DNA of 64,000 nucleotides, taken from assembly GCA_003116995.1 (NCBI GenBank), contig BDSL01000014.1:1-64000 (forward strand). The letters run 5' to 3'. The notes beneath the pieces are model-generated. The model had not been told where the DNA came from. It did not search any database and saw nothing but the letters and a program-made list of their open reading frames with translations. Every line of letters begins with the position of its first letter. Position 1 is the first letter of the stretch. Origin of the DNA: Yamagishiella unicocca. Taxonomy: Eukaryota; Chlorophyta; Chlorophyceae; Chlamydomonadales; Volvocaceae. Of this stretch, positions 56,901-64,000 are shown in pieces. The translations under genes and the position numbers were made by a program.

Positions 56901-59319
56901 GGGCTCCAGGGACGGGGTGGCGGCCGCAGGCGGGCAGGGGAGGACGTGCTAAGAGGAGGGAGCGGGTGGGGGAGCGAGACGACTGCGTGCAGGGGCTGCG
57001 GGATTTCTGAGCGGTCCCCGTTTGTGTGGCCGTCGGCCCCTCTCCCCGTCTCCTCCCCCCTCCTCCCGCCCTCCTCCGCCCCCTCTAACCTCCTCTCTCC
57101 CCTTCCTGCCATACCTTCCCCTCGCATCCTTCCCCTCACATCCTTCCCCTCACATCCTTCCCCTCACATCCTTCCCCTCGCATCCTTCCCCTCACATCCT
57201 TCCCCTCACATCCTTCCCCTCACATCCTTCCCCTCGCATCCTTCCCCTCACATCCTTCCCCTCGCATCCTTCCCCTCACATCCTTCCCCTCACATCCTTC
57301 CCCTCACATCCTTCCCCTCACATCCTTCCCCTCGCATCCTTCCCCTCGCATCCTTCCCCTCGCATCCTTCCCCTCCATCCTTCCCCTCACATCCTTCCCC
57401 TCACATCCTTCCTCTCACATCCTTCCCCTCACATCCTTCCCCTCACATCCTTCCCCTCACATCCTTCCCCTCACATCCTTCCCCTCACATCCCTCTCCCA
57501 GCTCCCCCAGCTCCCCTGCACCTTCATCATGACGCACACCACCGCCACTGACGCGTCCTTCTTCGCCTGGCTGGACTTGGAGGTCGCCAGGCCGCGGAAG
57601 AAGTTCTGCAGGGAGATGGCGCACTCGGACAACTGCTCCAGGGGGGGAAGAAGGGGGAAGACGGGGCCAGGCGGCAGGGGAAGACGGGGATTGAGTCAGG
57701 CGACCTAGCGACCTCAGCGAAGGCCGGCAGCCAGAGGCACGAGGACAGACTCTGGATCCGAAATCCCACTGCATCCCTCAGACTCCCTTTTCGCATACCT
57801 CGGCCACCACCACCATCATCCCGCCTCCCTCGCCCCCCTGCGCCCTGCCCGCCCCCCGCCTCCCTTCCCTCGCAGCCTCCCCCTTCGCACCTGGTTCGCC
57901 GCCGCCCCTTTCCGCGCCAGCTCCTCGTCCGCCACCGAGCTGAGCACCTTGAGCGCCGCAGCCGCCCCCAGCGCCATCGGAATGAGCCACTCCGTCTCCG
58001 TGCCCTTATCCGAGTTCAGCAGCGAGGCAAGCGCGGAGGCGTAGCCCTCGCGGTACTCCCTGGAGCGACGGTGGGAGGCGGGAAGCGGGAAGCGGCGGAA
58101 GCGGAAGCGGTAGCAGAGGGATCGAGTGGGGGAGCGGGTTCATGAAGAGAAGTGGCCTCGGCCGGGGGGGCGTCTGTATGGATGCAAGGCTCCGGAACCA
58201 TAACCATGTTCTCCTCGACCCGCACACACCTAACCGAAACAGAACGACCGCCCGCCACCGCGCAGCAACGCGCGCTACGTGTACGACACAACGTGGTGAG
58301 GGATGCTCTGCCCACCCGACACCTGACACCTGACACCCGACGCCCTCCCCCTCCTAGCTCGTTGCCTCAGCCCCTTGCCGCAGTCTCACAGCTGTGCGCC
58401 GCCCCGCGGCAGCCCGCACCTGCACGCCACCGCCCGCTCCCCGTTGCTCTGCGCCACCAGGCAGCGCAGGTACGCCCCCACCATGTCGCCCCAGGGCTCC
58501 GGCAGCGCCCCCAGCTGGCCGGTGGGCACTGGGCGGCCCGCGGTGGCGAGCTGGTGGGCGATGAGGGCGGCGTGGGAGTTGACGGACAGGAGCTCGGCGG
58601 CGCGGCGGCCTGAGGGCGGAGGGGAGGGCAGGAGGGGGGAGGGCAGGGCGGGCAGGGCAGGCGGGGGGAGGGGAGGGGAGGAGAGGGCAGGGAAGGGCAG
58701 GAGGGGGGAGGGGAGGGCAGGAGGGGGGATTTCGAGGAAGACCCGTGGATGCCAGGAAAAACCGTTTAGGAGGGGAGGGTTGCAAGGAAAACCCGTGTAC
58801 AAAAGGAAAATCGGCAAGGGACCGGCAAGGGGTAAGTGTTGTTAATGCGGGAGGCGGTGGGATGGGTGTAGAGGGGAGACCCCGACCGCATGGGAAGGGA
58901 CGCTGGCAGCAGCGGGTGGAGCGGGGAGGACCGAGGGCGGGTGCAGGTGGGGATATCGACCCCGTGCTCTGGCTCCCTGCGAGCCGCACCCTTCCCATCC
59001 CCGCACTGCACCGCCTGCTCTCGTATCTGGCAAGCAGCACAGGAGGTACTCGCAACCCCTCGCGGGCATCGAATCCCACGCGCTTCAACCCCGCCACCTC
59101 GGAGTGGGAACCATAGGAACCCCTTGTCCGCGGGCCCTTTCGCCGGCCCCGAAACCAGCCTGAACCCCCCACACCCAACACAACCGCGCCCACGGGCGAG
59201 GGTGCCATTTAAGGACGACGTCCCTTCGCCTCGCCGCTACCGCTGCTGCAACGCGTACCATCCTTGCGCTTCAGTGCGCCTGCCAATTCGTGCACGTAGC
59301 CAGAGATCTGGTTCGCCAT
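53946..59319 (-). CDS. PCID2: PCID2/Thp1-like PCI-domain protein (TREX-2 complex)
   Basis: PCI scaffold of TREX-2, linking transcription to nuclear mRNA export. Exons: 59259-59319 (MANQISGYVHELAGALKRKD), 58420-58609, 57891-58059 (EYREGYASALASLLN), 57522-57635 (CAISLQNFFRGLATSKSSQA), 56715-56821 (VYFKLNAINNCKQPLQQIEL), 56235-56367 (YYTGRLAAYDEDFQKADEHL; SYAFEHCASSSPNNVRRVLR), 55659-55793 (VKMLLGVLPSEALLRKFGLP; AVSEGNLSLLL), 55164-55262 (FIQSGTFLLLERLQLVVVRR), a short unresolved exon at about 54.61-54.64 kb (LDLEHVICE), 53946-54116 (LELQCLLANLIFRKYIKGYL). This matches PCID2 throughout, about 400 aa versus about 399 in human. Intron 7 appears to use a GC donor (AACCAG|GCGGGT), giving the same length as human PCID2 across the junction. 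The phase between the small exon and the last exon is not reconciled. Confidence 0.93.
57117..57492 (-). repeat. 14-bp minisatellite, about 27 copies, in a PCID2 intron
   Basis: CCCCTCACATCCTT and its CCCCTCGCATCCTT variant tandemly repeated (gene strand AAGGATGTGAGGGG). One copy is shortened. The array starts about 30 bp after the donor of the exon ending at 57522, and each unit contains the donor-like string GTGAGG. Confidence 0.95.
58728..58800 (-). repeat. Dispersed intronic repeat (motif I) in PCID2 intron 1
   Basis: The plus strand reads TTTCGAGGAAGACCCGTGGA, then TGCCAGGAAAAACCGTTTAG. Nearly the same block is at about 31348-31395 in a peptidase intron, and shorter relatives are listed in the findings. 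A second partial copy (AAGGAAAACCCGTG) follows directly at about 58783-58797. Confidence 0.85.
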
Positions 59320-59815
59320 GACGCCAGCCCCAGCAGCTCAGGCCACAGACTTGTCCAAGCCCGCTGTGTTGCGGTTGTTGCTCGCCTCCGACGAATGATT
59401 TATTATTAAGGTCCCATACGTAAATATTTTATTTCCTTCTTGGACGAATTAGCTTTCAACTACAACTAGATGCAGTGGGAAACGAAACCAGGCACAGTGT
59501 GCAAGCTAGAAGGAGTGCGGGGGTTGCCCTTCGTCCGCAATGCCTAGAGTTTAGGTAGGGGCATGCAGTCAATGGTAAGACTGAGTGCGGAGAGCATGGA
59601 AACGGGGGCCTCGGCAGGCAAGGTGAAATTTCCGTACAACACTGAAAGCGCGCGAGACTGGCACCGACTGACCCAAATTCAACACTTTGATGCTTCTGAC
59701 GTAATCGTTGCTCCAATATATATATTATAGCTGATCTCCCTGCTCCTATCTATCCGGTGCCCACGGGCCTCACCGACTCCTAATTTCCGTGATACGTGGG
59801 TACACTAGCGCGAAA
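59320..59815. promoter_or_regulatory. Bidirectional promoter interval between PCID2 and the PITH gene
   Basis: 496 bp between divergent start codons. A TATATATATTATA stretch at about 59716-59729 lies some 90 bp upstream of the PITH ATG and is the best TATA-like candidate. Another AT-rich patch is at 59398-59435 on the PCID2 side. Confidence 0.5.
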
Positions 59816-62446
59816 ATGCCGCCTCCCACTCAACCCTGTTGCGCGCACGAACATGACTGCGAAGCGGCCGACTGCGGTGTTGCCTATTCGCTCTACAAGC
59901 ACATCGCTATCGAACAGGTATAACTGTACCTTTCTATCTTCATTCTTAAGCCCCAATTCGTGTTCTTAAAGTCGGAGCGAGGCTTGTCATTCCCAAACGT
60001 ACCCTGAACACCCTGGACACCTGCTTCCCGCTTCCTACTACCCGCTACACCCGTCCAGCCCCACTTCACCCGCTACACCCGCCCAACCCCGCCCTCACTG
60101 CCCGCCCGTCCCGCCGTGGCCCGCGCCCGTCACCCCCCCCAGATCCGCTGCCTGAACGAGTCCTCCCCCGGCTCCTGCCGCAACGTACTCCGGCCCTGGC
60201 ACACTCGCCTGCAGCCAGTGACCCAGCCGCTGTGCAGCAACGAGGACGACGAGGAGCAGGAGCTGCTGCTGCACATTCCGTAAGCCGGAGCGCGTGGCGA
60301 GCGCACGGGCGGATTAGCGTAGGCCCCTAGGCCGCCGCGGCGCTGGCGGCGCTGCTGGTAAAATCAACCAAGCCCCTCTTCCTTGGACAATCAACCAAGC
60401 CCATCTTCCATAAGTACAGTACACCCAACCACAAAGCCAATGAACTTGACCGCCAAACCCGCCCCAGCTTTGATGGCGCCGTAAAGCTCAAGGCCATATG
60501 CGTCATCGGGCGGGGGCCCCCGGGCACCGCGCCCTCCCGCATGCGTGCGTACGTTAACCGGGACGACCTGGACTTCGCGGCGACGCAGTCACTGCCGGCG
60601 GTGCAGGTGGGGCAGGAGGGGGCTGCGGGTGGGGCACGAGGGGGCTGGGCTGGAGATGGCAGGAGGCGAGGAGCGCCGTGGGTCGGCTCAGGAGCGGTCA
60701 GGAAGGGGGAAGTTGGGTTGCTCCCAGCCAAGGGGGTAAGAATATATCCGCGAATCTACGGCCGATATACCAAGGGCCATGAAGAGATGGTGGTCCAAGA
60801 AGCGATAGCCGGCGATTTTGCCCCCCTCCCTTGACCCTGCTCGCGGCTGCCCCGTCCCCCCCCTGGACCCTCCCCGTCCCTCCCCTGGACCCTCCCCGTC
60901 CCTGCCCCCGGCGGCCACCCCTGCAGGAGTGGGAGCTGGTGGCGGACGGTGACCCGCGCGGCGTGATAGAGTACCCCACGCAGGTGCGAAACACAGGGCC
61001 CGGAGCGGAGGGAAGGGCGCCGTACTCTGTGTGCACTCGGGGGGCTGGGCCCGGGGGTGGGCGTATTAGGTGTTTGATCGTTTGGGCGCTGTGTGTTGGC
61101 ACACAGGCATGCGGGACCTCGGGTCCTGTTGGGGTAAAACCTTAATGGAGGCCCCGTGGAGGTGTGTTGACGGAGTAACGGGGAGCCGGAAAGCTAGTTA
61201 TGCCTTAGGGCGGGAACGACCCACCAGAGCAGGGCTTCAGAGGCGTGTGAGTCTGTCCAATTTCTGGTTCAAGGATCACTGCCTAACCCAGTCCCCCGTC
61301 AGGGCCTTAAATCCCTGTTGCAAAACGGGCGAAAGCGACTTCTACGAATTCCGTACCATTCTGTCGGGCTGCGCCCGCCAGAATAGGCTTCGACCTAGAG
61401 TTGCTGTAGAAACTCTTCAGCTCAACTTCTGCAGCACCAGACTATTCTGTGCTTATCATAAGTTCTCGATCGTAACGCGGGTCAGGCGCGTTACAGCGGT
61501 AACGCACATTCCTGGCGTCGTTGGTTATAACGACCAACTACTCTGGGAATTTATCCGCGTTCGGTTCTAAGTTGTTTCCGCACGAATCGATACATTACGC
61601 AATAATGTATTATGCGCTTCGCGCTACAACAAGGTGCCAATCATGAGGGGGAAAAGGTGCCAATCAGAGGCCTGCCCCTGCCCTGGCACGGTGTATTGCA
61701 GCACGAAGGGACCCCCGCTCCGCGCGCCCCATTGTGCCTGGAGGGAGTCCTGGATCCCTCAACCCTCTCGGCTCACCTTTGCCTCACCCCTTTTCCGCGG
61801 CCCCCGGCGGGTGGTGCCTTCTCCCCCAGGTGGCTCGGTTCACGGGCGTGCACTCGCTGGACCTGCTGCTCAGCGGGGCCTCTGGGGGGGCGGAGCACAT
61901 CGAGGTGCACTTCCTGGGGCTCAAGGGGGAGTTTGCGGAGGTGAGGGCGGGCGGAGGGTGGGGGCCGGAGGCGGAGGGGGCTGCAGGGAGGGGGCTTCCG
62001 GGAGGAGGGTGATGTTGGGTTTCGCTGGCTGGATGGCGGTGACAGGCGCCGCCTCCCCGTGGTATATATACCCCCCATAGGACCCGGGTCGCAGCTCCAG
62101 GGGCGGCGCGGCGGGTCGGGCAGGCAACTGCCCGCAACCCAGTCACGATTCGGCGATACCCTTGCACCCCGCAGTGGCCCACCGCCCACCCACCGCAACC
62201 GGCTGTGACACGCAACCCCCCCGTCCTCACCCCCCCACACACAGACACCAACTACGCTTCCCATGTTGAGTTACCGGTTCTTTGATGTAACCTCCTCCCC
62301 CCCCCCACACACACACCGCTGCCTCATGCCGCCTGTCCACTCAGCGGCGGCGACAAGCTGTGGAGGCGGTGTATGAGGCGCGGCCGGTGCCTGGCGACCA
62401 GCAGCGGATTCCTGGCATCGGGGAGGGCGCGCACTGGCACGCGTGA
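59816..62446 (+). CDS. PITHD1: PITH-domain protein (PITHD1-like)
   Basis: Single PITH-domain protein. In thioredoxin-like protein 1 this domain docks on the 26S proteasome; the stand-alone form has poorly known roles. Six exons close exactly (648 nt, 215 aa; human PITHD1 is about 211): 59816-59917 (HEHDCEAADCGVAYSLYKHI), 60143-60279 (IRCLNESSPGSCRNVLRPWH; ELLLHIP), 60468-60606 (FDGAVKLKAICVIGRG; SRMRAYVNRDDLDFA), 60927-60983 (EWELVADGDPRGVIEYPTQ), 61830-61940 (VARFTGVHSLDLLLSGASGG; IEVHFLGLKGEF), 62345-62446 (RRRQAVEAVYEARPVP). CLNES, the PF-type core and FxGLxGE-like FLGLKGEF are the family landmarks. Cys/His residues cluster in the N-terminal leader as in other members. All introns are GT-AG. 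A TGTAA lies 73 nt after the stop. Confidence 0.95.
60734..60808. repeat. Dispersed about 70-bp repeat, copy B
   Basis: Lies in PITH-gene intron 3 and matches 20022-20092 inside the decayed LINE region. The two copies share the order ATCCGCGAATCyACGG, CCAAGG and GATGGTGGTCCA with a few differences and small gaps. Confidence 0.75.
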
Positions 62447-62518
62447 GGGGCGGGGCGGAGGGGGCCGCAGCTGTTGGGCGCGGGGCGGGAAGCATCGTTT
62501 TTGCGTTATGTGCGGGTG

Positions 62519-62523
62519 TGTAA
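62519..62523 (+). terminator. TGTAA polyadenylation-type signal after the PITH gene
   Basis: TGTAA 73 nt past the stop codon, the best positioned of these signals in the window. Confidence 0.55.
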
Positions 62524-63497
62524 TACGACTAATATGCCGTACACAGGTTGGATCCGGATTGAAATTTCCAGGGATCGCTGAGCGAGTGATGACGGCAGCG
62601 AGTGATGACGGTGCGGGGTTACGCCGGGCGGAGGGCGTGCACGGGATCAGGGGCGGGGAGTAGCGAGGATATTTGTGGAGGCGACATAGGGTGCATTAGG
62701 GGACAAAGAGAAAATGAGCGTTTGGAGGGATGGGGGGCTGAGGTGCTAGTGCCCCGGCAGCTGCTGCTGCAACTGCCGCTGGTTCTGCCGCCGCTGCTAC
62801 TGTGTGAACCCGTTCACGCAGCGGCGCCCTAGCTGCCGCCCGAACAGTGGGTCTGCGGCCCCTGCTAGCTACTCCTTTGCGGCGCTGTAGGAAGATGTGT
62901 GCACAAGGCAGCGGTAGTCGGGTGGTGTAGCTGTAATCGGGTGGTGTGGGCACAAGGCAGCGGTAGTCGGGCGGTGTGGGCGGGAGGGCCGTGGGTGTGT
63001 ATATACAGCTACAGCTTAACGTGCATATGTAGGCATGGAGGAAGGGTTCCGCCTTGTATCCCCCCCGGCAATCGAACCTGAGAGGCTTCGGTTCTGCCGT
63101 GCGGCAGGAAAGGGCATGGGACGCAGGAAGGGAGTGTCGGTAAACGTCGCCAGCGCGTTAGGTCAGACCCCTTGCGTGTCCAAATGCGCACAGGGGTCGT
63201 GCTTGAATGACGTCTCAGACATGGACATTAGCGCTGAGTTTTGTAAGAACAAGGCAAGCTCTTCCTTCCGCCGCGATGCAAAGCTGTCGCGATTGCTCCG
63301 GAACCACGAGCCTGGTGGGGTTGGTGGCCAGCAAGGCACGGTATGTGTTTGCCATCATAACATTATAATCACATATAAGGACACACGTGTGCATACTTGG
63401 GATGCAATCGCAGGCTATGCGTTGACAAGGGTCACGGTTTCAACCTGAGGTGCCCTGCACAGAGCAGAGTTCATAACATTATAGTATTTATAATAGC
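62524..63497. other. Intergenic between PITH and KH-like genes
   Basis: About 1 kb. A plus-strand stretch around 63140-63345 could be an upstream exon of the KH gene (SSSFRRDAKLSRLLRNHEPG), but no family match or consistent splice pair was established, so it is not called. Confidence 0.4.
62901..62977. repeat. 28-bp direct repeat with intervening partial copy
   Basis: GCACAAGGCAGCGGTAGTCG plus GG[T/C]GGTGT occurs at 62901-62928 and 62950-62977 with one mismatch. A shorter TAATCGGGTGGTGT relative lies between them. Confidence 0.9.
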
Positions 63498-64000
63498 ATG
63501 AGTCCGGCGCCAGCTTTACGGGAACCCGTGCAATCGATAGCGTTGCCGCATAATGTCCCAGCAACTGCGATTTTAGGTCAACGCGGCAAGCTCGTGAATC
63601 GGGTACGCCAACTGACTGGCGCGACATTACACTACAAGCCGGAAGATCATCGTGTGGATATTAACGGGCGGCCGAGAGATGCCGCGGCGGCGGCTCGGCT
63701 GCTGGAACAAGCCGTGGAACATTATCAATACTCAGGTATCGCTGTCCCTGTAAGCGATCACTCAATAAACATCCCGTGCACGCCGCTGGCTGCTCCAGCT
63801 TTGCCCCAAACCCTTGCATCGGCTAGTCATCCACTTCGACGCCTCGTGCTCCCTCCCTGCAGGCCTGCAATTCTGTCGCAAGCAGATAATCAACATCCTC
63901 AGCCCAGACCTCTGCAATGCATCGGCTCTGCAGCTCCTGCCTTGCAGCCGGCCTGTGACGACGCCCGGCGGCAGCGTCGATGGCTTCGTCCTCTCGCCGG
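63498..64000 (+). CDS. KH-like RNA-binding domain protein, 5' part (partial)
   Basis: Exon 63498-63735 starts at an ATG and encodes a KH-type fold: IALPHNVPATAILGQRGKLV (GQRG in place of the usual GxxG loop), RVRQLTGATLHY, VDINGRPRDAAAAARLLEQA (the beta3 I-x-G pattern and helix C). The donor is TCAG|GTATCG. The next exon, from 63863 to the window edge, continues in phase (LQFCRKQIINILSPDLC). The domain suggests RNA binding. Which protein this is cannot be said because the rest lies outside the window, and earlier exons may exist. Confidence 0.65.
   Translation, partial: MSPAPALREPVQSIALPHNVPATAILGQRGKLVNRVRQLTGATLHYKPEDHRVDINGRPRDAAAAARLLEQAVEHYQYSGIAVPVSDHSINIPCTPLAAPALPQTLASASHPLRRLVLPPCRPAILSQADNQHPQPRPLQCIGSAAPALQPACDDARRQRRWLRPLA

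Noticed and set aside
57022..57708. Plus-strand frames of repeated SHPSPHILPLTSF-type peptide
   Set aside because: Translation of the 14-bp minisatellite inside a PCID2 intron; open in two frames with no other coding signal.

Overview
The window is nuclear DNA from a green alga, most likely a volvocine or other chlamydomonadalean chlorophyte. The evidence is GC-rich DNA, genes cut into many short exons by GT-AG introns of about 90-1100 bp, TGTAA polyadenylation-type signals after several genes, TTTTAGGG/TTTAGGG telomere-like repeats, and conserved eukaryotic proteins carrying low-complexity insertions (poly-Q, poly-S, poly-G). This assignment rests on sequence features only.

Layout. 1-880 (-): 5' part of a Prp18-like splicing factor. 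1502-3842 (+): PP2A B56 regulatory subunit with seven single-base frame breaks. 5611-6956 (+): GAR1 of the H/ACA snoRNP. 9532-16084 (-): MLO-family seven-TM protein of about 1048 aa with a C-terminal EF-hand pair. 16.1-22.0 kb: mostly empty, with a decayed LINE reverse transcriptase (about 19.5-20.8 kb, -) and a perfect 58-bp duplication. 22049-28796 (+): BTB-BACK protein with a long Q-rich tail. 30769-38693 (-): M3-family mitochondrial intermediate peptidase. About 38.73-41.44 kb (-): 5'-truncated L1-like LINE with an open 861-codon reverse transcriptase frame. 41580-44702 (+): SRPBCC/START-like domain fused to a J-domain. 45869-47395 (+): small second J-domain protein. 50070-53292 (+): C2-domain protein with a Pro/Gly/Tyr-rich repeat tail. 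53946-59319 (-): PCID2/Thp1-like PCI protein (TREX-2). 59816-62446 (+): PITH-domain protein. 63498-64000 (+): KH-like exon(s) running off the window.

These are unlinked housekeeping and signalling genes, not an operon or defence island. Most exon chains were built by hand from splice signals, phase continuity and family alignment. The chains for GAR1, MLO, the small J-domain protein and PITH close exactly in frame from start to stop.

The least ordinary material is architectural: MLO with built-in EF-hands; SRPBCC fused to J; minisatellites repeatedly at the 5' ends of introns, two of them built from the splice donor itself; and short shared sequence motifs at the 3' ends of introns in unrelated genes, reminiscent of introner-like or locally duplicated intron sequence.
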